Of a stretch of 64,000 nucleotides of DNA, positions 11,301-22,760 are shown piece after piece; position 1 is the first letter of the stretch; every line of letters starts with the position of its first letter. Source of the stretch: Polytrichum commune. Taxonomy: Eukaryota > Streptophyta > Polytrichopsida > Polytrichales > Polytrichaceae. The stretch spans positions 64,621,554-64,685,553 of the forward strand of contig OX485803.1 in NCBI GenBank assembly GCA_950295325.1, in the 5' to 3' direction. A program made the translations under genes and the position numbers. A model generated the notes under the pieces. That model was not told the DNA's origin. It was given only the letters and a program-made list of their open reading frames with translations, and searched no databases.

Positions 11301-12650
11301 CGATATGCATACATGCTTTCGCAACTTTCATTTTGTAAAAACTAAGTTACGAGTATCCTTTGGCGAGAACCTTCAATTCTTTGTTGTATTACTGAAATTA
11401 TATAACACTTTCATATCAAGAACATTCTTTTTTATATTATTTTATTAGACGCAAAGGCCCACCCCCCACTCCCCCCCCCTCCGGTAAGCTTAGTATCTAA
11501 ATATGAAAGTCCAATGAAAACATGCAATATAGTGTAGTTGAAATCCTAAACCTACAACGCTTGCCAATGCAATAAAAAATCATTTTTTCTTAAATAGATT
11601 TGGAATAGAAAATAGAAAATAATTTTCAAGGGTTTCATGTCATCGGTCGAGCTCAAAAAGAGTTGAAAGGACCTTTTAAGGTCAAATTGAAGTTTGACCA
11701 ACAACAAGGCCCAAGGGTCAAGTTTAGAATTTGAGGCTTGTCATGAATTCAAGTTTGAAGATTGGAATTTAAGGGCACAAGGTGAACCTAAAATTTTAAA
11801 AATAAAATAAGAAATAAAAATCTACAAGGGGTTCCCAACAATTTCATCTACAATCTACCTACATGGCCTCCATAGGTTTATGTTCCATCTCAATGGCTAA
11901 GACTTGAAGCAAAGCAATTGACAACGGTTTTTTTCTTTCTAAATTAATAACAACCATTTCATTTCTAAATCCGTATAAATATCCTTGAAAATTGGAATAT
12001 AACAAGCCTTCATTTTTTCAAATTTGAGTAGCAACTCTTAGTGGTAGCTTAGAGTATATTAGACCACGAAGTCCCATTGGATGAATTGTTTGGATTAGGT
12101 AAGGGACACTAGAGCTCAAAGTATCCGCATATAGGCGCTTCTACATCACCACCATTGTGTATGGGTGAAGGTCCAGTCACATAGAGGTTGCATTGTGTTT
12201 CTCTTATGTGACCTCTGACCAACTGCAGCAACAACATTCGTTGAAACGTTTTTGCTCCCATACCATTTCAACTATGTTTAATCAAAGAATTCACACATGT
12301 TTACTAGTCTAGACACATACTCATGGGTCCGTAACCCTCGTCCTGACACAACTAAATATTCAGGGTTTGGTTCATGAGTTTATGAGAATTAACACAAAGT
12401 CACCCAAGTTTTCTTAGTGCTTGAATTATTATCCACAAGGAGTGGTGTCGGGCTATTAGAAACCAACTTTCTAGGTTGTCTTACTATGGTGGATGGTCCA
12501 AGCTAGCTTTGCATAGGCTAATTTGGAATTCAAGACAACGGGTCCCATGCGCATGCCCTTTTTTAAGTCTCTCAAAATTTGAGAGGTGGAAAGAGGAGGT
12601 CCCAAATTTTACACTCAACTTTCAAAATAGGCTCCGAAACACGATGAACT
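11301..12650. other. Gene-free stretch
   Basis: No supported gene or clear repeat structure. There are C/T-rich runs at 11460-11483 and AT-rich DNA elsewhere. ORFs are short and unrecognised. Confidence 0.5.
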
Positions 12651-12651
12651 A

Positions 12652-12930
12652 CACAAAATATGATATTTAGTGTTTGATTAGATTTAGTGTTTTACCACTC
12701 TACACTGCTCAACACTAATTTTCAATTCTTTGATAATTAGTGTTAGACATAAATGCGTTGCCACTGCCTTCCTTGTTGCCACCTCTTTCCTACTAAACAC
12801 TAAATTCGTGCATGTAACTTTCACATATTACCATAGATGATATTTAGTGTTTGAGTTTACATTTAATGTTACTTACTTTCATAGGGTTAGTGATATTTAG
12901 TGTATCTAACACTAAATATCATATTTAGTG
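12652..12930. mobile_element. TA-flanked MITE, family TM1, copy 1
   Basis: The ends are CACAAAATATGATATTTAGTG (left) and CATATTTAGTG (right), each next to TA (12650-12651 and 12931-12932). The interior repeats TTTAGTGTTTGATTAGATTT and related blocks in both orientations. It is about 90 percent identical to 34180-34493 by eye over its whole length, including the noncoding middle (CTTCCTTGTTGCCACCTC). TA duplication suggests Tc1/mariner-type mobilisation. The ends differ from the classic Stowaway CTCCCTCC terminus, so the family assignment is tentative. Confidence 0.75.
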
Positions 12931-13046
12931 TAGTGAGCTCTTAATAAAAGGTTTTCTCAAAAAAGGATCGAACCCACGATTTCATCCCTCTTTAAGGGAC
13001 TTTACGGATAACTCTATTATTTATGAGTAATCGAGAGAACAACAAT

Positions 13047-13066
13047 GGAGAGAGAGAGAGAGAGAA
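13047..13066. repeat. (GA)n microsatellite
   Basis: About ten GA units. Confidence 0.9.
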
Positions 13067-13512
13067 GTCCATTTGTATGAGATACACCAACCATACAAAA
13101 AGTATGTTTTGCAAACACACAGGCATCCAAACAAATTTTGAATACCTTGAATGCAAGTGACTATGCATTTGTACATGAATATATATATTGAATACTTGTA
13201 TCATGCGAACTCCAACAAGCTCGACCCATCCTAGATCAATTTGCAAGTACTAGGTTGACACACACTCATGGAAGGAAATTTGCGGCTCCCAAGAGTGACA
13301 AGTCTAAAGGTGTCGAAACACGTGGAATGCCAACACGTGCTTGTAACCCAAGTTCATGACACATTATAGTTATGCGTCAAGTATCTCAAAGAGGGACGGA
13401 ATCATGGGGTTTTGGTCCTTCTTTGAGACAATTTTCTATTAAGAGCTTGTTCGTTTGGCATGTGTCGGGGCCTGTTTTGAAAATTGGGTGAAACTTCTTG
13501 GAGCTTCTCTTA

Positions 13513-13908
13513 GAGCATCCTCAGTCGGTCTAGGTAAAGCTCACTGCAAACCAAAACCTATCTTTTGACTGACCTAAAATTAGAAACTGAAATTACCATC
13601 CTTAGAAGCACACCTAAATAAACGTGAGATATTTCTCAAGAAAAAAGAATTGTAAAAATTTGACGTAGGTGAAATCCCTCATTGAAAACACCACATTTTC
13701 AAAATTTAGAGGGAGTGCACCAAATCTTGCTTTAAAATGGAAAGATCCTCCCACACTCCCTCCAAATTTTTGACATTTAGAGGGAGTGTGGGAGGATCTG
13801 TCCATTTTTAAGCAAGATTTGGTGCACTCCCTCTAAATTTTGAGCAATTTTAAGCAAGATAGGTCTTGGTTTGCAGTGAGCTTTTACCTAGACCGACTGA
13901 GGATGCTC
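13513..13908. mobile_element. Tourist-like (PIF/Harbinger) MITE with a long internal hairpin
   Basis: The TIRs run about 55 bp: GAGCATCCTCAGTCGGTCTA on the left, its exact complement on the right, continuing through GGTAAAGCTCACTGCAAACC with one extra T. TTA flanks both sides (13510-13512 and 13909-13911). Inside, 13695-13765 pairs with 13770-13848 (both arms carry CTCCCTCTAAAT and ACACTCCCTC or complements), giving a second hairpin with arms of about 70 bp. There is no transposase; it is a deletion-derived or de novo MITE. Confidence 0.8.
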
Positions 13909-15064
13909 TTATCAACCGAAAAATGGGGTTTTCCTAGGACTTGTCACCCTAAATCTTGGATGACCCTATGCAAGGATAGCTTGGCCCCACCTATCCCAGT
14001 ATGACGAGTTAGAAATTCAAATTTTAAATAGGCCGAGACCACTCTTTGAGCATGTTAATCTCAGCCTTAAGAAAACTTTGGTGACTTTATGGATACGCTC
14101 TTAAATTTGCAATTTAGCCAACTCGATGGGAGTTTCATCCCAAGACTTTACGGATGCCTCTATTATCCCGCAAAGGTATCGATCACAAAATCACCAAATT
14201 TGGACTACATGAACTTGTAAATGTTGAACTTCAAGAACACGAGGCCCACTAGTGTGGCCCTCACTATTTGAGTATAAATATACCCACTCCTCGCAATCCA
14301 TGGCAGTCTTTTTGACCACACTAATTGTTTTCGGTTCTCTCACGCCTTTTTGAGGCCACTTTTTCAATTCTTTTGAGGACAAGAAACATGTTTCCAAACG
14401 AGGGCCACATATTCAAGCTTGACGAGTGTTAAAGTTTTGAGACACCTACCGAGGCAAAAGGGTGAAATTGGAGTGAAACTTTATATGGCCCTAGAGTTCG
14501 GTTATTCATTATTATGAGCCCGTTCGACCCCGACATAGCCTAGTGGGATCCAAAGAGGAATGAAGTAACAACATAATTGGGTGGCGTGGGTTTTGACTCG
14601 TGCTTGCCCTCCATAGATGTTGTGAACCGAAATCATTTAGATATCCCACACTCATGACAATATAGAACAAGTAGTGTGTTTGACGTTTGGTATGAATGCC
14701 CAACAATTTTTGAAATGATACCTTTTTTTGGTTTTGATCTTCAATTCATATATACCACCTATTGAATAGAAAAGGGAAGTGAAAATACAATCATATGTAA
14801 CGACGTTGATCAGATTTACATGGTATGTATTTGAGTCCGAGTAATTTGCATGAGCTCAAATCTCTCTATAATGCATTCTACATGTACATATGGTTCGGTT
14901 GGACTAGAACCTTTGATAAATGGACTCGTTTGAGATAGGGTCACTTTTGAGGCTTTTGTTAAAAACATTAAGGAATAGACTTAAACCTCTTTGTATGATA
15001 TCTACTAAGGTGAAAAACAAAGGAGGTTTCTTGAGTAGCAAAGTCAACTTCAATTATGCATAAT

Positions 15065-15220
15065 TGGAAAGTTTGTCAAATCCAAGAATTGATATTTGCA
15101 TAACACTACTAAGTAGCCACATGATGGCCTCTTTCCAAGGAAAGAGGTTGCAATAAAAAAATAATGATAATTTGTGGTCACTTGTCGAAAAGTTCATAGT
15201 ACAAATTTTCTCCTAGTGCC
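15065..15220 (+). repeat. Dispersed repeat DR4, copy 2
   Basis: TAACACTACTAAGTAGCCACATG, AAGGAAAGAGGTTGCAAT and AAAAGTTCATAGTACA run in the same order as at 6900-7020. Diverged but colinear. Confidence 0.55.
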
Positions 15221-15319
15221 ACAAGTTGTAATTGCATCTAAGTTAACTCCTTGCAGTAGGCATACTCAAAACTTACATTAAGTAGCATTGCCATACATTT
15301 GAAACCCCCCCAAAAAAAC

Positions 15320-15339
15320 TATATATATATATATATATA
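15320..15339. repeat. (TA)n microsatellite
   Basis: Ten TA units. Confidence 0.9.
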
Positions 15340-16701
15340 AAAGTGGGGTACATACTGTTGGTTTTGGACATACATGCCTTGATGTTGAGAGCACAATGTA
15401 TGAATGAAGTATTTTAAATTTTCGTGGTGGTGTACTAGGGCAATCTTTCACATGACACACATAATGCACCATCAATGTTGTCATAAACTAGCAACGATTC
15501 TTGTGTGTACGATACTTGTATTCGATCTAAGAAAAGTCAAGGTAAATCAACTCGTGATTGAATTATTGATGAAATTGGACACCAAAGTTACTTGACATAA
15601 TGAAGTTTGAACACATGATAATAGAATTTGGCATTTAGGAGTTAAGAATGCACCTACATGCCTTACCCACTTGATAACATGACTCACCCTTGCCCCTAAG
15701 GGTTAGGTAAGTTCCACCTAACAAACATTCATAGTAGATTTGGTTCTATGAGTCTATGGTCAAGGGTACTTACCCATTCCTATAATAAGTAAAAGGGAAA
15801 CCATGAGAGCCCTGTCTCAAAGGCTAAGCAACAATGGATGTTTACCTTAAGTAACCCTTGAGATTAGGATAAGTAACGGGGACTAAGTAAAGGTGGAAGG
15901 AGTGCGTAACCTACCACAAAGCTCAGTCTCATGAGGTTCAAATGGCTAAAGAACATGTAGAATACTCGATGATAGTATGTGTATTCGGTGATACATAATA
16001 AATATTTATATAAAACCAAAATATGTCAACTTATAACCGGTTGGACTTGGAAACACATGGAAACATTAGGACCTTGACCAATTATGCCTCAAAATCTCCC
16101 CGGACACTGCTACCTGTGATTGTAGAGGGGTTAGTTCGTTAGGTTTTTTGGGGGTACAATTAGTTAGAGAAAAATAAAGTAGAGAAAACAAAGTACAAGC
16201 ACCAAGTACGTGACCCAAAACAAGGGGGCCCGAAGGGATGCTCACATTTTCATGCCTTCAAAACCACCATAGGCGGTCCTTTTGCCTTCCAAGTCATGGA
16301 CATATACCGTATTGGACCTTCTACAAATCACCTCCCAAACACACCCTCGCTTCTTATATACTACAAGCACTCCAAAACACGGCCTCATGAGCACTTGGCC
16401 GAGTTCTTTTGTCACTCCACTTTGTCATAATCAATGAGCACATCCCACGCATGCGTTTGTTAGGAACACTAAAAACCATATGAGAGACTTGGAAGACAAC
16501 ACACCCTACGTCAATGAAACTCGTCTTCCATTTGTTTTTGAGAATCTACAAGTATACCAAAACGATAGATTTTGCATATTCTTTCACCGACACATGTTTC
16601 CTTGTTACCCCATGTATCATAGGCTCGTAAGGGGTAAGTAAAGATGTACGCTCGCTACGTATTACTTACAAGCATATATAAAAACACATATAAACACATG
16701 T

Positions 16702-16704
<3 letters not shown>

Positions 16705-16739
<35 letters not shown>
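16705..16739. repeat. (TA)n microsatellite in a palindromic setting
   Basis: About 17 TA units. The repeat is bordered by TATAAACACATGTG before and TATAAACACATGG after, so the left flank is itself palindromic around ACATGT. Confidence 0.9.
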
Positions 16740-16741
<2 letters not shown>

Positions 16742-17135
16742 ACATGGAACACTCCGCGTCGAATGAATGTGGAGTTGCTTCACAATGTGGCCGGGTGCAT
16801 AAGTTTCACGTGTTGCTCTTGTGGGCGAGGCTCGTTATTCCGAATCTCGAAAAAATTGGGCCCACAAGTTGGGGGTCATAGCCCACGCGTCTCATGCTTG
16901 GGATACTTCTAAAGCTTCCCAAGATTTCGAGCGATGAAAGGCTGCTTTTTCTAGACAAAGGAAGCTTTGGTCACCGAAATGCGAGCATTGAAAGAAATGT
17001 GAACGTAAGTGAAGGCGACCAAAAGTTTGCGTAGCTTACTAGGCACTCCAACCGTTATTACTGGTCTCTTGGATTGGTTATTCACTTGCCTTTCAAGTGG
17101 ACTTTCAATGGGGTTGTGTGATCAAAAGCTAACGT

Positions 17136-17754
17136 GCCCCGGGCTAGATCACATCTTCATTCGGCTGGGCCCTGCCCCCTCCCACGTTTCCTTCACTGCC
17201 CGGTCTTCTTGCTCGCATCTGCGTGGGAACTCCTCCTCGTTGGGAACCAATGTGACAATATCCGGTCAAAAGTACAGATCACTATATTTGTTAATTTGGG
17301 ACTTTTTCGGCATTTTGAGGCAGTTACAAATATAAGAACATGGATAAAATCACACAGATATTGGAGAATGTTGTAAGATGCAAATACTTTGAAGCGGGTG
17401 TTCATGTCAAGAACCCAATTAAGAACTCATATCAAGATGGTTTAGGTAGGACGACCCAAACATTAGATCATGTTGTTGTGGTCCATATATTAATTTGAGA
17501 CAAGAGAAAGTCTCAAATTAACGAATATAGTGATACAAATTTTCAAGTCGACATCACTCTCGTTACTCCCAAGTTGATCGATGGAGTTCCTTCGCATGTG
17601 AAAGGAGCTTGATGGCTTAAGTGACCGGGTGTTGTCACCTTGGTTCCCAACGGGGAAGAGTTCCCACGCATGTGCGAGCAGGAAGACCGGACAGTGAAGG
17701 AGGTGTGAGAGGGGGCGGGGCCCAGCCGAATGAAGATGTGATCTAGCCCGGGGT
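17136..17754. mobile_element. Mutator-like MITE with 9-bp target duplication
   Basis: A 619-bp element with TIRs of about 150 bp: CCCCGGGCTAGATCACATCT leads in from the left and its complement closes the right, and the similarity continues past CTTCTTGCTCGCA/TGCGAGCAGGAAG and GGGAACC. A perfect 9-bp direct repeat AGCTAACGT brackets it (17127-17135 and 17755-17763). Long TIRs plus a 9-bp duplication identify a Mutator-like (MULE) non-autonomous element. The GC-rich TIRs contrast with the AT-rich middle. The ORFs across it are TIR shadows. Confidence 0.85.
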
Positions 17755-17763
17755 AGCTAACGT

Positions 17764-20700
17764 ATGTGTGCCTGTTGTGGGTACTTCCAACTCCATGTAC
17801 CAATCTCGCCATTGGAACATTGCAATGAGGAACCCATTATTTTGCAAGTATTTATGGGTGAGGAGGAATGGTAGGGAGAAATTGACTTGTTGGTGTTTGT
17901 ATGCTTCTAGGATCTTTAGTCAAAGTGTAGTTTCTATGCTTTTGGGGAGTGATCTTGTAGATGGACCCATTTTGAGATTCACATGTGCTTAGAATAACAT
18001 TTATGTATCCTAACCCATGTGTTTCGTGAATTGTAAAAATATAACTTTGTCACATGCAAACAAGCATGTGTTGTGTTTGAAGCTCTGCATGTTGATAAAT
18101 TGGCTGCAACTACACAAAATGGTTATGTTAGTGAGGGCCGCAGTAATTCGCTAGAGCCAACATTCATGTATAACGCACACCAATTCTCTAGTTGTAGATT
18201 AGTGTAGTTATGCTACTTTTTGATGTAAGGTGACTATCTTATTTTGTGTAAGGTTATTGGTCTAGAGTCTCACAAAGTATCGAGGGGGAAAAATCTGAAG
18301 TCTTGGATCCACATTATTTCCACCTTGAGTACACAATCATAGTGGCCCACATTAATTATTCCGACACTATTTTCGCACTCACACTAACAAGTTCATTTAG
18401 TGTAGACTTAGATGTGGGGTGCAAACACGTTTCTAATGCATGTATATTGCATGTGTTTTGTATCCTATATTCAAAGTGGTATTTTGAATACATTATCATC
18501 AAAAGTACGTGTATTTAGAATTTCTTTCATATGCTTCTCGTTCCCCCCCCCCCTCAAGTGATTTGTTTAGCAATATGGATGTCTTCACAATAAAAACTCT
18601 CGGGGGGATCACACCCCCTTACATTTTGTAACCACGTGCGATAATGGGGTATTTAATGGGGGGATATTTATGCACCTCTCAATATTTTTTCTCTCCCTAT
18701 TTGTAGATATAAAGCTACTTTGACATATTTTTTAGCACCCTACATTTATTTGTAGTTATTTAGAGAGGTTGTTTTTTGGCACCATTTTTTTAAAATAAAT
18801 CGTACAAGTACCAAATAGTGGACAAAATATTATAGCATTGCAAAATCAACTATGTGAGTAACAAACGTTTCACACCATCCATGTCGTTCAATCGGTTTCA
18901 TTAGTTATACCAATGCTAAACCATTCAAAATCCCATTCAAAATAAAATCAATAGCACTTGGATATTAATTAAAAGGTTACCAATAAACATGGAGATAACA
19001 AAATGTACAAGCTAACATAGACAAGTTGTAAACGCAGATAGAACAAAACAAGAAATACAATCAATTATCACAAGACATGGCATTTTGCACAATTACATAC
19101 CCCAAAAGATTGCATTCAAAAGAAAAAAAAAAACTAAATACAAAATTGAAAATGTTTACTTTAATTGTGTTCACAAACACATTCAACCTTGTACCAACTA
19201 TTTACAATGTGAAGGATTGGGATATAACTATGCACCCTTCATTATATGTCAATGTACATGTCAATATCTTCTATAATGTCATGATAAGACTAAAAAATTT
19301 AGAGAGATTTAACACCAATGATGACGGATAACTAAAACTAATTATTGGCATGAGGCGGGCAATCTTCAAAGTCTCCAACCATTCCACCATGTCTTCCTTC
19401 AAGGCAAAGCGTAATCCTCCAAGTCTACCACGGTGAGGTTGCCAAATGTTGTAGCACACCATCGATCATCTACAAAAGGTTGTTGTAACAGAAGGGCAGT
19501 CAATAGAATGTTGGCATATCGGACACTACTAACTAGACAAGTAAGAATCACAACAAAAACTGATGAAGAATGTACCACAAGCCAACCTTACTTCTCATAA
19601 TTTCATGGCTTGAAAACTAGGTTTTAAGATTTAGAGAATTGAACATGCTCATTAAAAAATCCAGTCAAGACCAAACACTAAGAAAATGTGCAAATTCAAG
19701 GTTTAGAAGAACATAGTACCTAACTTCTTCCAAATTTGGATTGAAAGTTAATTCATCATCTTCATGCATTTGAAAAGTTGAATACATGCTTATTACTTCA
19801 ACCATCCAATGCTCATTAATAAATGACATCTTTGAATGAAGCAAGAGAATTTGATAAATTAAATAGCACCTACTAACTTAGAAAATATTTTCTACAACAA
19901 TCATTCATAACGTGTACACTAGAAAGAAAATAAGTTATTTTGTGATATGGGTATGGGGTTACAATGAATATCCTACATGGCTATCGATTTCATGTAGATT
20001 TTTCAACAAACTCATTCAAGGAGTTCTCATGAACCGGATCAAACTCAAAGACATCCCTCTCTACACCAAATGATATAGTCATTGTGCAAATTATGCTATC
20101 TACATCAACCCAAATAGAATCTGACTAGTCATATTCGAAGTTAAAGTGTCCAGGGACTTTTCTAAACTAATTAAGTTAGACCATAAAACGGGTTCCGGCA
20201 ATATTTGTTTGTTTACCTTTGTTCACCTCCCGATTGAGACGGTCAATGGGATGCCTGCAACTTCTCCACCTTGTACCTACATTCCGTCTCATTTTTTGAA
20301 CTCGTCATATACACCACGTGCCCCGGTCAACTCCATTGAGGACACATGTAGGTTGCAAATTTTTGGAAGGTTTTCCCCTAGTCTTCCTAATAATTGATTT
20401 AACTATAGATGAGATAGTTGTCGTACTTCTCTGCATAAAATACACTCCACAATCCATCCCAAGACCCAACAATATTCTCTTTGTAGAAGATGAAACATTG
20501 ATGTAATCATCAACATCTCATCTTTCTACATCTCACATTTAGGAGGGTGTCGGAAATCAATAGTATGTCGTCGAAAACGGGCAGTGGAAGGGGAAAAATC
20601 AAAGAGTTGGAGTTTGAAATCGACTCTTACCGCATGAGAGCGGAGCAAGCCGAATCTTCGGCACTCATGAAACACCATGTGTGAATGCTATGGAGCAAAG

Positions 20701-22300
20701 AAAAAAGCTCCAAAAAATGTGTCTTACCTACCGCCTTTGCGCTACGCTTCACCGCTTCACCGCTTCACTGCATCACACTTCACAAACGCAATACCTTCTC
20801 CCCGAACGCTTCACCGTCTTCACGCCACTATGCTTACCCAAACCCTAAGCAAGCCTAAGGGTTGTTAAGAAGTCACAACATTCCTTCCCAAAAAAATCCA
20901 CAACATTTTCCTCCATATTAATGCGTTTCGTTCAAATTTGGACAAAATTTAAACAATATTCATCCAAGTAGTCAAACCCATAATTATTTTTATTGATCCT
21001 ATTACACACATTTAGGGGGATCCAATATCTATGACCCTATTTTTTTTTACTGATTACTAAAATGAAGAAATTATTCACCACCTTATTTTACATATAATCA
21101 TCTAGGGGACATATTTCCAATGCTATGGTAGATCTAATGAATTTATAAAATTTACCCTCAATGAATTAAATTGACCCTATGTTTTATCTCACGTGGTTTC
21201 TAAAATTCCGATAGTCACCTCCCCGAGTAAAAACTCTACTCTCTTATGTATAATTTATGAGCAAATGTTTTGTCTATATGTACTTAACTCCTAGTTTTGA
21301 AATGTGCAAGTCGGGGGTCAAGGGATTAAAAGGAAAAAAAAAATCATCAATTTGGTAATTGAATAAAATTGATACGATGAGTTTCAATTTTGATGTGAAG
21401 TGGTACATGTCATGTGGGATGGGGCACTCGTGATGAATGTTCATAAAGGGTGCAGGGGGAACATGCATATTGATCACAATATTGAGGTAAAATTTATGGT
21501 AAAGAATGACTGGTGATTTATATTATTTTCTATTCATATTAAAATATAAAAATATTATCCTCAACAAAAATTGAAATGAAGAGTTTGGGGAGCCAACAAA
21601 TGGGACTGAAAGTACATCAACATGGTTTCAAATTGGCTGATTCCCTAGAGTGGCAAGTGTTGTACATGCACAAACTAGTTTGGAATACGATTTACCTAAG
21701 CCAACATATTTGAGTTGAGAATACTACTACATTGTTTCAGAAGACCTTGGATTTGGGGATGAATACGAGAAGCCAAATTATGTAAGGATGTGAAGTAATT
21801 GGTATCGCCATGATCAATAAATAAACCAAGATCCATGATCCTCACACTAGAAAGTTGTTGCATGGAAATGTTTCGCAAAATCAAAAGGTAAAAGCATGTT
21901 CTTTAACATCACCACTATCATATGCATGTTTGAGTTGAAGCAATTTTGACTTTCAAGTTCCATAGTAATGTGTATCATTTTCTGAGTTTTATCTATCAAA
22001 ACATGATGATCATTTCAAGAAACTTTGGGTATTTCAATAAGGTATGAAGGCAAAAACATGTGCCTTTTCGGATATGACTATGTATGGCAATACACCTTTT
22101 TATTGATCTCCTTGATGTGCTTTTTCCTATGCATCATGGCAAGAGAGAAATTGATGTGTTTTAAGTAGTTTCATATGATGTAAAACTAGTATGTACAACA
22201 TCATAATTATTTAAAATCTATTTAGGTACTTTGGTTGTAGGAGAAAAAAACGTTTTATGGATATTGACCCGGTACCACAAGGTTAACTTTGACATGCTGT
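17764..22300. other. Gene-free stretch, a few coding-like scraps
   Basis: No supported gene. 17764-17810 resembles the tandem unit at 10.4 kb. The minus strand at 19330-19460 reads open for about 45 codons (RGRLGGLRFALKEDMVEW and on), and 20560-20680 (+) encodes a charged stretch (KIKELEFEIDSYRMRAEQ); both look more protein-like than their surroundings but match no family I can name. The rest is AT-rich with short homopolymers. Confidence 0.4.
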
Positions 22301-22309
22301 AGTTAGCTT

Positions 22310-22760
22310 TTTGGTTACAAACAAAACCCAGGGAAACAATCAGGGAAGACTTAAAAGGTGATTTCTATATCATCTAGGTGTCTTAGATAAGTTTTATTAG
22401 GGAAAACACAAGGTTATATCACTTCGTTTTGGATTACGACCGACAATTAGTATACGGGTAAGGGATAAAAACTCTAAGAAAGCACTCCATGTCAATACAT
22501 GCAAATGTGACGGTCTCACACCTCCCTCTAATTTCCCAGGCAATTGTCTGGTAGTGAGTTCCTTTTAGTTTGGACCACGTGCGGTGCACAAGCATAGGCG
22601 TAGCCATAGTCCATAGCCTTCCATCAGTTATCCATTTAGTCTGACTACCAAAGCCAAGGGCACTTTGGTTTCATCCATAGTCTCTTGTTAATTACTCCCT
22701 TTTTAGTGTAACTTGAAAGGTTTGTGCTGTCTTCACTTACCAAATTCTGGTTTTAATTTA
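22310..22760 (+). repeat. Dispersed repeat DR3, copy 1
   Basis: It is colinear with 50440-50870: CAAGGGAAACACTCAAGG versus CAGGGAAACAATCAGGG, TCATCTAGGTG, GGCAATTGTCTGG versus GGCAACAGTCTGG, GTGGTGCACAAGC versus GCGGTGCACAAGC, ACCAAAGCCAA and AATGTAACTTGAA all occur in order. Roughly 450 bp at about 70 percent identity by eye. Possibly an old LTR or other TE fragment; no ends are defined. Confidence 0.6.

Larger units (their letters stand above)
13912..17135. other. Gene-free stretch
   Basis: No supported gene. It contains a DR4 copy (15065-15220), (TA)n at 15320-15339 and (TA)n at 16705-16739. In 15640-15900 the phrases CTTACCC, AAGGGTTAGGTAAG and GTAACCCTT recur without a clear period. The GC content rises toward 17.1 kb, but no conserved protein motif appears. 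Confidence 0.5.

Noticed and set aside
12965-12985. B-box-like GGTTCGATCC on the minus strand, possible tRNA or SINE
   Set aside because: No A box at the right distance and no cloverleaf can be drawn.
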